In this document: positions 24,625 to 33,771 of the stretch, piece after piece
How the letters are laid out: the number at the start of each line of letters is the position of its first letter
Position numbering within the stretch: position 1 is the first letter of the stretch
Source of the DNA: Clavibacter phaseoli
GTDB lineage: Bacteria; Actinomycetota; Actinomycetes; Actinomycetales; Microbacteriaceae
DNA length: 64,000 bases
NCBI RefSeq assembly: GCF_021922925.1
Contig: NZ_CP040786.1
Location: forward strand, 2,170,001-2,234,000
Direction: 5' to 3'
Notes under the pieces: generated by a model
Told to the model about the DNA's origin: nothing
What the model saw: only the letters and a program-made list of their open reading frames with translations
Databases searched by the model: none
Made by a program: the position numbers and the translations under genes

Positions 24625-25529
24625 CCGCTCCCACCCCGCTCGTGCCCGCCGGCCGCACCCCCCTCCCCGGCGACGTGCGCACCCTGACCGCCCGGGAGCG
24701 CCGCCGCCGTGAGGCGATCGGCTCCCTCTGGGCCGGGGCCGCGCTCGTCGTGATCGTGCTCATCTCCCTGAGCCCGTTCCTCTGGGCGCTGCTGACGGCC
24801 GTCAAGCCGTTCCAGGACGCCTTCACCAACCCGCCCACCTGGGTGTTCGAGCCGCGCCTCGACGCGTTCGTCGACCTCTGGCGCGGGACCCGCTTCGCGG
24901 CGGTGCTCGTGAACACCTTCATCGTGGCGCTGCTCACCGTCGTGGTGGCGCTCGCGGTCGGCGCGCCCGCGGCGTACGCGTTCGCGCGGTACGCCGGCGT
25001 GATCGGCCCGATCCTCCTCGTGCTCGCCGTCATCCTGCGCACGATCCCGCGGTTCGCCGTGGTGCTGCCGTTCTACGAGATGAGCCAGGCGCTCGGGATC
25101 TACGACACGAACATCGCGCTCACGGCCGCGCTCGTCGCGGTCAACATGCCCTTCACGCTACTGCTGCTCGTCGGGTTCTTCCGCGACATCCCGACCGAGC
25201 TCGACGAGGCCGCGATGATCGACGGCTGCAGCCGCTTCGGCGCGTTCCGCCGCGTGATCGTGCCGCTCATGGGCCCCGGGCTCGTGACCGCGGGCGTCTT
25301 CACGCTGCTGGTCGCGTTCCAGGAGTACCTCGTGGCGCTCACGCTGACGCAGAACCAGGCCGTCACGATCCCGGTGTTCATCGCCGCACAGAAGGGCGCC
25401 GACGACATCTCGACGTACCAGACGCTCGCGGCGGCCAGCATCGCGCTCGTGATCCCGGTGGTCCTCATCGCGGTCTTCGCCCGGAAGTACCTCGTGGCCG
25501 GGCTCGGCGGCGGCGCCGTCAAGGGATGA
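24621..25529 (+). CDS. Sugar ABC transporter permease (MalG type)
   Basis: A 302-residue permease with six helices after a ~35-residue basic N-terminus (LTARERRRREAIGSLWAG). The EAA loop is ELDEAAMIDGCSRFGAF...IVPLM near residue 200. It pairs with the upstream permease to form the channel. Start overlaps the previous stop, and its own stop overlaps the GH13 start, so translation of the three is coupled. No ATP-binding subunit is encoded; a shared MsiK-type ATPase elsewhere is expected. Confidence 0.93.
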   Translation: MTAPTPLVPAGRTPLPGDVRTLTARERRRREAIGSLWAGAALVVIVLISLSPFLWALLTAVKPFQDAFTNPPTWVFEPRLDAFVDLWRGTRFAAVLVNTFIVALLTVVVALAVGAPAAYAFARYAGVIGPILLVLAVILRTIPRFAVVLPFYEMSQALGIYDTNIALTAALVAVNMPFTLLLLVGFFRDIPTELDEAAMIDGCSRFGAFRRVIVPLMGPGLVTAGVFTLLVAFQEYLVALTLTQNQAVTIPVFIAAQKGADDISTYQTLAAASIALVIPVVLIAVFARKYLVAGLGGGAVKG

Positions 25530-27178
25530 CCGGCGCCGCCGGGTGGTGGCGCGGCGCCGTCATCTACCAGGTGCTCCTCCGCAGCTTCGCCGACGGCGAC
25601 GGTGACGGCGTGGGCGACCTCGCGGGCCTCCGGGCCCGCCTTCCGTACCTGGCCGAGCTCGGCGTCGACGCGATCTGGGTGAACCCCTGGTACCCGTCGC
25701 CGATGGTCGACGCGGGGTACGACGTCGCCGACTACCGCGACGTGGATCCGGCGTTGGGCACCCTCGCCGACGCCGAGGCGCTCATCGTGGAGGCGCACGC
25801 GCTGGGGCTCCGGGTGCTGCTCGACATCGTCCCGAACCACACCTCCGACGCGCACCCCTGGTTCCAGGGGGCGCTGGCCGGGGACGCCGGCGACCGCGCG
25901 CGGTACCTGTTCCGCGAGGGCCGCGGATCCGACGGCGAGCTGCCGCCGAACGACTGGGAGAGCTGCTTCCGCGGGCCCGCGTGGACGCGTACGACCGACG
26001 CCGACGGGCGCCCCGGCCCCTGGTACCTGCACATGTTCGCCCCCGAGCAGCCCGACCTCGACTGGACGAGCCGCGAGGTGCGGGCCGAGTTCGTCGACGT
26101 GCTCCGCTTCTGGTTCGACCGCGGCGTCGACGGGTTCCGGGTCGACGTCGCGCACGGCCTCGCCAAGGCGCCCGGCCTCCCGGACGGCCTCGGCGCCGAC
26201 CGGCGCACGGAGGCGCATCCGGGATGGGACCAGGACGAGGTGCATGACGTCTACCGCGAGTGGCGCCGCGTGGCCGACTCGTACGACCCGCCGCGCGTCT
26301 TCGTCGCGGAGGCGTGGGTCGCCCGGCCCTGGCGCCTGCCCCTGTACCTGCGGCCCGACGAGCTGCACACGGCGTTCGAGTTCGAGCCGCTGCACACGGC
26401 CTTCCGGGCCGCGCCCTGGCGGCGCGTCATCGACGACGGCCTGGCGAAGGCGCGGGAGTCGGGCGCGCCGAGCGCGTGGGCCCTGACCAACCACGACGTC
26501 GTCCGCCAGGTGACGCGCTACGGCCGGGAGCAGCCCGCAGTGCGCGCGTCGAACGAGGAGCAGCGGGCCCGCTTCGGGGTGGATCCGGTGGACCACGACC
26601 TCGGGCGCCGTCGCGCCCGCGCCGCCGTCACGATGACGATGGCGCTCCCCGGCGCCGCCTACGTGTACTTCGGCGAGGAGCTGGGTCTGCCCGAGGTGGA
26701 GGGCATCCCGGACGCGCGCCGGGTGGATCCCATCCACCACCGCTCCGGCGGCACCGACCCGGGGCGCGACGGCTCCCGCGTGCCGCTTCCGTGGTCGGGG
26801 ACCGCGGCGCCCTACGGGTTCTCGACCGGCGGCGCGGACGCGCACGGCGGCGCCGAGCCGTGGCTGCCGCAGCCGGACGCCTGGGCGGAGCTGACCGTGG
26901 AGCGCCAGGAGGCGGACCCCGCGTCGACCTTGCAGCACTACCGGCGCCTGCTGGCGGCCCGACACGAGCTCGTCGACCCGTCCGCGCCGCTCGAGTGGCT
27001 GGACGCGCCGCCCGACGCGCTGGCCTTCCGCCGGGGCGACCTGCAGTGCTGGATCGCCTTCGGGACGGATCCGGTGCCGCTGCCGTCCGGTCTCCGCGTC
27101 GTCATCAGCTCGACCGGCGACATCGACGGGACGCTGCCGCCCGACACCGCCGCATGGCTGGTGCCCGACGGGTCGTGA
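25526..27178 (+). CDS. GH13 alpha-glucosidase-type enzyme
   Basis: A 550-residue alpha-amylase-family enzyme without signal peptide, so cytoplasmic. Conserved regions: VIYQVLLRSFADGDGDGVGD, DIVPNHTS, GFRVDVAHG with nucleophile Asp207, VFVAEAW with acid/base Glu262, and TNHDV with Asp324. The DGDGVGDL calcium/loop and the region pattern fit the oligo-1,6-glucosidase / alpha-glucosidase / sucrose-hydrolase branch. It probably hydrolyses the alpha-glucoside imported by the preceding ABC system. ATGA overlap with the permease makes it the last gene of a four-gene operon. Confidence 0.92.
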   Translation: MTGAAGWWRGAVIYQVLLRSFADGDGDGVGDLAGLRARLPYLAELGVDAIWVNPWYPSPMVDAGYDVADYRDVDPALGTLADAEALIVEAHALGLRVLLDIVPNHTSDAHPWFQGALAGDAGDRARYLFREGRGSDGELPPNDWESCFRGPAWTRTTDADGRPGPWYLHMFAPEQPDLDWTSREVRAEFVDVLRFWFDRGVDGFRVDVAHGLAKAPGLPDGLGADRRTEAHPGWDQDEVHDVYREWRRVADSYDPPRVFVAEAWVARPWRLPLYLRPDELHTAFEFEPLHTAFRAAPWRRVIDDGLAKARESGAPSAWALTNHDVVRQVTRYGREQPAVRASNEEQRARFGVDPVDHDLGRRRARAAVTMTMALPGAAYVYFGEELGLPEVEGIPDARRVDPIHHRSGGTDPGRDGSRVPLPWSGTAAPYGFSTGGADAHGGAEPWLPQPDAWAELTVERQEADPASTLQHYRRLLAARHELVDPSAPLEWLDAPPDALAFRRGDLQCWIAFGTDPVPLPSGLRVVISSTGDIDGTLPPDTAAWLVPDGS

Positions 27179-27242
27179 CGACGACGGCTCGCGCGACCGG
27201 CCACGCCGGCCGCCCGCCGCTCCCTCGCGATACCGTCGGGGC

Positions 27243-27893
27243 ATGCGCCTGATCCTCATCCGCCACGGCCAGACCAGCTCCAACGTGGCGGGCGTCCTCG
27301 ACACCCGCATCCCCGGCCCTGGCCTCACCGACCTCGGGCGCACGCAGGCGGCGGCGCTGCCGGAGACCCTGCGGGACGAGGGGATCGGCGCGCTGTACGT
27401 CTCCACCATGGTGCGCACCCACGAGACGGCCGCGCCGCTCGCGCACGCGCTCGGCCTCGCGCCCGTCGAGCGCGCCGGGATCCGCGAGATCGGCGCAGGC
27501 GGGCTGGAGATGCGCGGGGATCGCGCGGCCGTCGTCGAGTACCTGGACACGATGATCCGCTGGGTCGCAGGGGAGGACGAGCTGCGCCTGGCGGGCGGGG
27601 AGACCGGCCGCGAGTTCGCCGCGCGGTTCGACGCGGTCGTCGCGGAGGCGGAGGACGCGGGCCACGGCACGGTCGCGCTCGTCAGCCACGGCGCCGCCAT
27701 CCGCTGCTGGTCGGGGATGCGGGCCCGCGGCCTCGACGCCGCGTTCGTCGCCGACCACCCCCTGGAGAACACGGGCGTCGTCGTGCTCGAGGGATCCGGC
27801 CGCGACTGGACCCTCGAGTCCTGGGAGGGCGAGCCCGCGAGCGGCGTGGGCGATGACGCACCCTCCGGCCCGACGGGCGAGCCGACGCACTAG
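27243..27893 (+). CDS. Histidine phosphatase family protein
   Basis: A 216-residue phosphoglycerate-mutase-like phosphatase. The catalytic RHG motif is LILIRHGQTSSN with His9; the second half has VSTMVRTHETA and the second catalytic histidine in VALVSHGAAIR. These enzymes remove phosphate from small molecules through a phosphohistidine; the substrate is unknown. TACCGT (27231-27236) stands 6 nt before the ATG with no ribosome site, so the mRNA is probably leaderless and separate from the sugar operon. Confidence 0.92.
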   Translation: MRLILIRHGQTSSNVAGVLDTRIPGPGLTDLGRTQAAALPETLRDEGIGALYVSTMVRTHETAAPLAHALGLAPVERAGIREIGAGGLEMRGDRAAVVEYLDTMIRWVAGEDELRLAGGETGREFAARFDAVVAEAEDAGHGTVALVSHGAAIRCWSGMRARGLDAAFVADHPLENTGVVVLEGSGRDWTLESWEGEPASGVGDDAPSGPTGEPTH

Positions 27894-27910
27894 GCGTCCG
27901 TCCCGGACGC
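27894..27910 (+). terminator. Hairpin directly after the phosphatase stop
   Basis: GCGTCCG, loop TCC, CGGACGC: perfect 7-bp stem touching the stop codon. Confidence 0.5.
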
Positions 27911-27959
27911 GTCCCGTGGGGCCGCTCCGCCAGCCGGCCGAGGGAGCCGGTGGTCGAGG

Positions 27960-28688
27960 TCAGGCGTCGCGCACCGCGACGTGCTCCACCATCATCGACG
28001 CCCAGGAGCTGTAGACGCGGCCGTAGAAGGTGCCCTGGCCGTCCGGGGTCTCGAAGTCGTGGACCTGCTCCGACGGGAACGGGATGCACGTCGTGTTCGC
28101 GTACCGGCGGGCGGCGATGCGGGTCACGGCGTTGAGCGTCTGCACGTGCCTCCCGATCCGGGGCCGCAGGAACGCCGGCGTCTCGTGCGACAGCTCCAGG
28201 GGCGGGATCTCGGCGATGAGGATCACGGCCCCCGGATCGAGGTGGGCGCGGAGGTCCGAGAGCGCCGCGTGCATCCCGAGCCGCCAGATGCGCGGGGGCG
28301 TGAAGCGGATCGCGTCCCCGATGCCGATCAGCACCACGACGACATCGACCACGATGAGCTGCGGGTTCTCGCGGATCAGCCTCTGCGCCGTGCGGATCGT
28401 GTAGTCCGGCGTCGCCAGCGCCTGCCACCGCACTCCCCGACCCGTGCGCCGGGCGATGCGATGCGACAGCTGCGCGGCGACCGTGACATCCGCCGACGTG
28501 GTCTGGTAGCCGATGGCCGTCGCCTCGCCGATGACGCCGACCTGCACGGGTCGCGGACCCGGCAGGCCGCCCTCGCCGGCGTCCGAGGGGAACGGCGCCT
28601 CCTCCATTTGCCGACGCATGAGGCGGTACGGGACGTAGCCGAGCACCGCCGATCGCAGGGCCGCGCGGGCGTGGGAGAGGGCGGGCAT
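27960..28688 (-). CDS. SGNH/GDSL-like hydrolase, paralogue 1
   Basis: A 242-residue protein starting MPALSHARAALRSAVLGY. GVIGEATAIGYQT carries a modified block I (G-E-A in place of G-D-S), VVVVLIGIGDAIRFTPPRIW block III-like, and AEIPPLELSHETPAFLR the later part of the fold. It is related in sequence along its length to the gene at 43734-44468 (shared RRTGRGV, R-x-T-P-x-R-x-W). GDSL proteins are esterases; replacement of the usual nucleophile serine makes activity uncertain. The start is preferred because GGGAGC lies upstream and a -10-like TATGCT (28742-28747) covers the next upstream ATG. Confidence 0.75.
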   Translation of the reverse strand: MPALSHARAALRSAVLGYVPYRLMRRQMEEAPFPSDAGEGGLPGPRPVQVGVIGEATAIGYQTTSADVTVAAQLSHRIARRTGRGVRWQALATPDYTIRTAQRLIRENPQLIVVDVVVVLIGIGDAIRFTPPRIWRLGMHAALSDLRAHLDPGAVILIAEIPPLELSHETPAFLRPRIGRHVQTLNAVTRIAARRYANTTCIPFPSEQVHDFETPDGQGTFYGRVYSSWASMMVEHVAVRDA

Positions 28689-28840
28689 GGTGGTGGCTCC
28701 CGGGACGTGGAGGGCCGCGGTGCGCGGACCCGTGAGGCCGAGCATAGGAGCGCGGGAGGCCGAGCACGCCGACGCTCCGTCGCGGGCGTCGCCAGGCGGC
28801 CAGGAGAGGACGCTCGGCGCCCGCCCGTTACCGTGGACGG

Positions 28841-29842
28841 ATGATCTCCACGCTCCCGCCCACCGCCGAGCTGCACCTGCACGTCGAGGGGACGCTCGAA
28901 CCGGAGCTGGTGTTCGAGCTGGCCGAGCGCAACGGCGTCGAGCTGCCGTACGACGGCATCGAGGACCTCCGCTCGCGTTACGCGTTCACCGACCTGCAGT
29001 CGTTCCTCGACCTCTACTACGCGTGCACCGCGGTCCTCCGCACCCGCCGCGACTTCCACGACCTCGCCGCCGCGTACCTGGAGCGGGCCGCGGCCGACGG
29101 GATCCGGCACGTCGAGATGTCGTTCGACCCGCAGGCGCACACGACGCGCGGCGTGCCGGTCGACGACGTGGTCGACGGCCTCCTCGACGCCCTCCGCGAC
29201 GCGCGCGTGCGCCACGGCATCTCGGGTGGCCTGATCCTCAGCTTCCTGCGCGACCGACCGGTGGAGGAGGCGATGGCGACCCTCGAGTCCGTCGCCGACC
29301 GCGCCCACGAGCTGCTCGCGGTGGGGCTCGACTCCGCCGAGGTCGGCTACCCGCCGTCCCTGTTCGTCGACGTCTTCGCGCGCGCCCGCGAGCTCGGCCT
29401 GCACGCCGTCGCGCACGCGGGCGAGGAGGGGCCGCCGGCCTACATCCACGAGGCGCTCGACCTGCTGCGCGTGGAGCGGGTGGACCACGGGGTGCGCTGC
29501 CTCGAGGATCCCGCGCTCGTCGACCGGCTCGTCGCCGACCGGATCCCGCTCACCGTCTGCCCGCTCTCGAACGTGCGCCTCGGCGTGAACGGGTCGCTCG
29601 ACGAGCACGCCCTGCCGGAGCTGCTCGCGCGCGGCGTGCTCGCGACCGTCAACAGCGACGACCCCGCCTACTTCGGCGGCTACCTCGGCGAGAACCTCCG
29701 GCAGCTGCGGCAGGCGCACGCCTTCGACGACGACGCGCTGGCGCTCCTCGCCCGCAACTCCTTCGAGGCGTCGTTCCTCCCCGACGACCGCCGCGCGGAG
29801 CTGCTCGCCGCGGTCGACGCCTGGCGGGCCTCCGCGCTCTGA
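28841..29842 (+). CDS. Adenine/adenosine deaminase family protein
   Basis: A 333-residue metal-dependent deaminase. Zinc ligands and catalytic residues: His12 and His14 (ELHLHVEG), His192 and Glu195 (AHAGEE), His216 (RVDHGV), and Asp273-Asp274 (TVNSDDPAYF). The SDDPAYFGGY motif and short length are those of the adenine-deaminase branch (fungal Aah1-like), whereas adenosine deaminases usually read TDDP. It releases ammonia from adenine or adenosine in purine salvage. TACCGT (28829-28834) stands 6 nt before the ATG. Confidence 0.9.
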   Translation: MISTLPPTAELHLHVEGTLEPELVFELAERNGVELPYDGIEDLRSRYAFTDLQSFLDLYYACTAVLRTRRDFHDLAAAYLERAAADGIRHVEMSFDPQAHTTRGVPVDDVVDGLLDALRDARVRHGISGGLILSFLRDRPVEEAMATLESVADRAHELLAVGLDSAEVGYPPSLFVDVFARARELGLHAVAHAGEEGPPAYIHEALDLLRVERVDHGVRCLEDPALVDRLVADRIPLTVCPLSNVRLGVNGSLDEHALPELLARGVLATVNSDDPAYFGGYLGENLRQLRQAHAFDDDALALLARNSFEASFLPDDRRAELLAAVDAWRASAL

Positions 29843-29852
29843 CCCGCGGCGG

Positions 29853-30419
29853 TCAGCCCGCCCGCGCCGCCCGGGCGCGGGCGAGGATCCCCTGGATCAC
29901 CGCGGTCTTGGCGTCCGCGTAGGCGTCCATGGTCTCCCACCGCCGGGTCATGAGCTCCCGCTTCGTGCGCTCGTAGAGGTCGCGGTCGGCCGCGTCGGAG
30001 CGGAGACGGTCGCGGAGCAGCAGGTACGCCTCCACGGCGGGGTCGCCCTCCTCGTACACGTGCACGTGGACGTCCCGCGCGGGCGTGCGCACGAGGCGGT
30101 GCCCGGGCTCCTGGACCCGCAGGTCGTAGCCCGCGGCGACGAGCCGCTCGACGTGGTCCTCCTCGGCCGTGATGTCGGCGACCACGAGCACCACGTCGAC
30201 GATGGGCTTCGCGGCGAGACCCGGGACGGACGTCGAGCCGATGTGCTCGACGGCGAGCGCCGCGTCGCCCACGGCCTCGAGGATCCGCCGCCTGTGCGCG
30301 ATGTACGTCTCCGCCCACGCCGGGTCGTGCGCGTGCAGCCCGACCGTGAGCGGCGGCTGCCCGCCCACCACCTCCACGGTCGTCACGTCGGGTCGGCGGC
30401 GGTCGCGGTCGTCCATCAC
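29853..30419 (-). CDS. GrpB family protein (UPF0157)
   Basis: A 188-residue GrpB/dephospho-CoA-kinase-associated domain with nucleotidyltransferase-like fold: VEHIGSTSVPGLAAKPIVDV is the signature (G-S and D residues of the active-site strand), followed by HRLVRTPARDVHVHVYEEG. Its biological role is undefined. The first codon is taken as GTG because CAGGAT lies exactly 6 nt upstream on the minus strand, the leaderless spacing seen in this window; the next codon is ATG and is an alternative. Confidence 0.88.
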   Translation of the reverse strand: MMDDRDRRRPDVTTVEVVGGQPPLTVGLHAHDPAWAETYIAHRRRILEAVGDAALAVEHIGSTSVPGLAAKPIVDVVLVVADITAEEDHVERLVAAGYDLRVQEPGHRLVRTPARDVHVHVYEEGDPAVEAYLLLRDRLRSDAADRDLYERTKRELMTRRWETMDAYADAKTAVIQGILARARAARAG

Positions 30420-30450
30420 CGGGCCATCCTGCCAGGCACCGCCGGGCGGG

Positions 30451-31125
30451 TCAGTCGAACGCCACGTGCTGCGTGACCCACGCGTGCATCACGACCGCGG
30501 CGGCCGCCGACGCGTTGATGGAGCGGGTGGATCCGAACTGCGAGATCGCGACGGTCATGTCGGCCGCGGCCACGGCCTCGTCGCTGAGGCCCGGGCCCTC
30601 CTGGCCGAAGACGAGCACGCAGCGCTCGGGGAGGCGCGTGGTCTCGAGGAGCACGGATCCGTCGACGTTGTCGATCGCGATGATCGGCAGCCCCTCGCCG
30701 CGCGCCCACCCCACGAGGTCGGCGATGGTCGCGTGGTGCACGACGTGCTGGTACCGGTCGGTGACCATGGCGCCGCGCTTGTTCCAGCGGCGCCGACCGA
30801 CGATGTGCACGGTGTCGGCCGCGAACGCGTTGGCGCTCCGCACGATCGAGCCGATGTTCATGTCGTGCTGCCAGTTCTCGATGGCCACGTGGAACGGGTG
30901 CCGGCGCTCGTCGAGGTCGGCGACGATGGCGTCCATGCGCCAGTAGCGGTACCGGTCGATGACGTTGCGGGTGTCGCCGCGCTCGAGCAGCTCCGGATCC
31001 AGGTGCGGCTCGTCGGGCCACGCGGCCGGTCCGCCGGGCCAGGGGCCGACGCCGTGCGTGCTGAGCTCGACGGTCGGCGTCGGCTCCGCGGCGCCGGGAT
31101 CGCCGGGCGCCCCGGGCTCGCCCAT
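30451..31125 (-). CDS. TrmH-family RNA 2'-O-methyltransferase
   Basis: A 224-residue SpoU/TrmH protein. The three knot motifs are visible: NIGSIVRSANAFAADT (motif 1), VFGQEGPGLSDEA (motif 2) and GSTRSINASAAAAVV (motif 3). It methylates ribose in tRNA or rRNA using S-adenosylmethionine; the site cannot be inferred. About 80 N-terminal residues before the fold are Pro/Gly-rich. Its ATG shares one base with the cysE stop (TGATG), placing it as last gene of the cysteine operon. Confidence 0.9.
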   Translation of the reverse strand: MGEPGAPGDPGAAEPTPTVELSTHGVGPWPGGPAAWPDEPHLDPELLERGDTRNVIDRYRYWRMDAIVADLDERRHPFHVAIENWQHDMNIGSIVRSANAFAADTVHIVGRRRWNKRGAMVTDRYQHVVHHATIADLVGWARGEGLPIIAIDNVDGSVLLETTRLPERCVLVFGQEGPGLSDEAVAAADMTVAISQFGSTRSINASAAAAVVMHAWVTQHVAFD

Positions 31126-31709
31126 CAGATGTAGATCCCCGGGTCGACGAAGAACGCCGGATCCACGTGCGCGTCGGGCGCGCGGCCGGCCCGCTTCCCC
31201 GTCTCCACCGCGGGGATGCCCGTGAGCACGGAGCCCGCCGGCGCGTCCTTCACGACCACCGCGTTCGCGCCGATGACGCTGCCCGCGCCCACTGTGATCG
31301 GCCCGAGCAGCTTCGCCCCGGCCCCGATGGTGACGCCGTCGCCGACCGTCGGGTGCCGCTTGCCGTGCACGAGGCTCTTCCCGCCGAGCGTGACGCCGTG
31401 GTACATCAGCACGTCGTCGCCGACCTCGGCCGTCGCGCCGATGACGACGCCCATGCCGTGGTCGATGAACAGCCGCCGCCCGATGCGCGCGCCCGGGTGG
31501 ATCTCCACGCCGGTCAGCGCCCGCCCCGCCTGCGCGAGCAGCCGCGCCGCCAGGCGGATCCGCCGACGCCACAGCGCGTGCGACACCCGGTGCAGCCACA
31601 CGGCGTGCAGCCCCGGGTAGCCGAGCACCATCTCCAGGTACCCGCGCGCGGCCGGATCGTGGGCGCGGGCGGTGCGGAGGTCCTCGACGACCCGGGCGAC
31701 GATCCCCAC
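31125..31709 (-). CDS. cysE: Serine O-acetyltransferase CysE
   Basis: A 194-residue left-handed beta-helix acetyltransferase: short actinobacterial form lacking the long N-terminal domain of enteric CysE. Hexapeptide repeats start at [31 protein letters not shown]; the catalytic His region is FIDHGMG and the CoA/loop region [20 protein letters not shown]. It makes O-acetylserine from serine and acetyl-CoA, the substrate of the cysteine synthase encoded just upstream (2-bp gap). GTG start because no ATG precedes the fold. The C-terminus lacks the terminal Ile-only tail of strict CysK-binding types but does end in GIYI, which could insert into the CysK active site. Confidence 0.93.
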   Translation of the reverse strand: MGIVARVVEDLRTARAHDPAARGYLEMVLGYPGLHAVWLHRVSHALWRRRIRLAARLLAQAGRALTGVEIHPGARIGRRLFIDHGMGVVIGATAEVGDDVLMYHGVTLGGKSLVHGKRHPTVGDGVTIGAGAKLLGPITVGAGSVIGANAVVVKDAPAGSVLTGIPAVETGKRAGRAPDAHVDPAFFVDPGIYI

Positions 31710-31711
31710 GC

Positions 31712-32650
31712 CTAGTCGCGCAGGTCGTCGAACAGCACGGTCGAGAGGTACCGCTCGCCGTAGTCGCACACGATCGCGACGATGGTCTTCCCCGCGCTCT
31801 CCGGGCGCTTCGCGATCTCGAGCGCGGCCCACACGATGGACCCCGACGAGATGCCGCAGAGGATGCCCTCGTCGGTCGCGAGCGCGCGGGAGACGCGGAT
31901 GGAGTCCTCGAGCGAGACGTCGACGACCTCGTCGTAGACCTCGGTGTCGAGGATCTCGGGCACGAAGTTCGCGCCGATGCCCTGGATCTTGTGCGGGCCG
32001 GGCTTGCCGCCGTTGAGGATGGGCGAGTCGAGCGGCTCGACCGCGACGATCTTGACGCCGGGCTTCCGCTCCTTGAGCACCTGGCCGACGCCCGTGATGG
32101 TGCCGCCCGTGCCGACGCCCGCGATGAACACGTCGACGCCGCCGTCGGTGTCCGCCCAGACCTCCTCGGCCGTGGTCTCGCGGTGCTTCTGCGGGTTGGC
32201 CGCGTTCGCGAACTGCTTCGCCCAGATGGCGTTCGGCGTGTCCGCGACGATCTGCTGGGCCCGCTCGACCGCGCCGCGCATGCCCTCGGGGCCGGGGGTC
32301 AGCACGATCTCGGCGCCGTACGCGCGCAGCACCAGCCGGCGCTCGATGCTCATGGTCTCGGGCATGGTGAGGACGACCTTGTACCCGCGCGCCGCGCCGA
32401 CCATCGCGAGCGCGATGCCCGTGTTGCCGCTCGTGCCCTCGACGATGGTGCCGCCGGGCTGGAGCTGGCCCGACGCCTCGGCCGCGTCGATGATCGCGAC
32501 GCCGATGCGGTCCTTCACGCTGGACGCGGGGTTGTGCGACTCGAGCTTCACCAGCACGGTCGCGTCGAGCCCCTCCGTGAGGCGGTTCAGCCGCACGAGC
32601 GGCGTGCCGCCGACCAGCTGGGTGATGTCGTCGTAGACGCGACCTGCCAT
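31712..32650 (-). CDS. cysK: Cysteine synthase CysK
   Basis: A 312-residue PLP enzyme of the O-acetylserine sulfhydrylase family. Lys46 in SSVKDRIG binds [15 protein letters not shown] is the substrate loop; [13 protein letters not shown] binds the PLP phosphate; GISSGS lies near the PLP ring. It makes cysteine from O-acetylserine and sulfide. AAGGTGG lies before the ATG. It heads a cysK-cysE-trmH operon, divergent from a quinone oxidoreductase gene 121 bp away; in that gap I see no leader RNA structure. Confidence 0.96.
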   Translation of the reverse strand: MAGRVYDDITQLVGGTPLVRLNRLTEGLDATVLVKLESHNPASSVKDRIGVAIIDAAEASGQLQPGGTIVEGTSGNTGIALAMVGAARGYKVVLTMPETMSIERRLVLRAYGAEIVLTPGPEGMRGAVERAQQIVADTPNAIWAKQFANAANPQKHRETTAEEVWADTDGGVDVFIAGVGTGGTITGVGQVLKERKPGVKIVAVEPLDSPILNGGKPGPHKIQGIGANFVPEILDTEVYDEVVDVSLEDSIRVSRALATDEGILCGISSGSIVWAALEIAKRPESAGKTIVAIVCDYGERYLSTVLFDDLRD

Positions 32651-32771
32651 GGGTTCCACCTTCGTCGTGATCCTGGTCGGTGCGGGGCGCTGCCGCGCGC
32701 ACCTGCTCGACTTCGAGCCTATGCGAGCCCCAACCCCGCGTGTCGCGGCGGCATTCCGGCAGGCTGGATCC

Positions 32772-33737
32772 ATGAGCGCGCGCATCGAGGTGGAGGGGCC
32801 CGGCGGGCCCGAGGTGATGACCCTGACGGACGGGCCGGTGCCGGATCCCGGCCCCGGCGAGGTGCGGATCCGCGTGCACGCCGCGGGCGTCAACTTCATC
32901 GACACGTACCGGCGCAGCGGCGTCTACCCGATGGCGCACCCGTACGTGCCGGGTTCCGAGGCCGCGGGCGTCGTCGAGGCGCTCGGCGACGGCGTGAGCG
33001 GCGTGCACGTCGGCGACCGCGTCGCGACCGCCGAGGCGTCCGGCACCTACGCGCAGCACGCGCTCGTCCGGGCGGAGACCCTGCTGCCCGTGCCCGACGG
33101 CGTCGCGATGGAGACGGCCGCCGCGCTCCCGCTGCAGGGCCTCACCGCGCACTACCTCGCGACGAGCTCGTACCCGGCCGGCCCCGGGGATCGCGCGCTC
33201 GTCCACGCGGGCGCCGGCGGCGTGGGGCTCCTGCTCACGCAGCTGCTCCGGGACCGCGGCGTCGAGGTGATCACCACCGTCTCGAACGAGGAGAAGGCCG
33301 CCCTCTCGCGCGCGGCCGGCGCGACCCACGTGCTCGGCTACGACGACGTGCCCGTGCGGGTCCGCGAGCTGACGGGCGGCCGCGGCGTCGACGTCGTCTA
33401 CGACGGCGTGGGCCGCGACACGTTCGACGGCTCGCTCGCCTCCCTGCGGATCCGCGGGACGCTCGTGCTCTTCGGCGCCGCGAGCGGCCAGGTGCCGCCG
33501 TTCGACCTGCAGCGCCTCAACTCCGGCGGATCCCTCTCGGTCACGCGCCCCACGCTCGCCCACTTCCTGCTCGACGCCGAGGAGCGGCGGTGGCGCGCGG
33601 GCGAGCTGTTCGCGGCCGTGCTCGACGGATCCCTCGACGTGCGCGTCGGCGCGACCTACCCGCTCGCCGAGGCAGCGCGCGCCCACGAGGACCTCGAGGC
33701 CCGGCGCACCACGGGCTCGGTCGTCCTGATCCCCTGA
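32772..33737 (+). CDS. Quinone oxidoreductase (zeta-crystallin type)
   Basis: A 321-residue zinc-free medium-chain reductase: [17 protein letters not shown] (QOR hallmark), [14 protein letters not shown], and NADPH motif [14 protein letters not shown]. It reduces quinones with NADPH, typically protecting against redox cycling. CAGGCT lies exactly 6 nt before the ATG, a weaker version of the leaderless -10. Spacing to the LLM gene is 34 bp, but that gene has its own box. Confidence 0.93.
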   Translation: MSARIEVEGPGGPEVMTLTDGPVPDPGPGEVRIRVHAAGVNFIDTYRRSGVYPMAHPYVPGSEAAGVVEALGDGVSGVHVGDRVATAEASGTYAQHALVRAETLLPVPDGVAMETAAALPLQGLTAHYLATSSYPAGPGDRALVHAGAGGVGLLLTQLLRDRGVEVITTVSNEEKAALSRAAGATHVLGYDDVPVRVRELTGGRGVDVVYDGVGRDTFDGSLASLRIRGTLVLFGAASGQVPPFDLQRLNSGGSLSVTRPTLAHFLLDAEERRWRAGELFAAVLDGSLDVRVGATYPLAEAARAHEDLEARRTTGSVVLIP

Positions 33738-33771
33738 CCGCGCGCCCGGCACGAGCGCCTACCCTCGATCC

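Noticed and set aside
32651..32771. Possible SAM, cysteine or T-box leader before cysK
   Set aside because: The gap is 121 bp including the divergent quinone-reductase start; no conserved stems or anti-terminator arrangement are visible.
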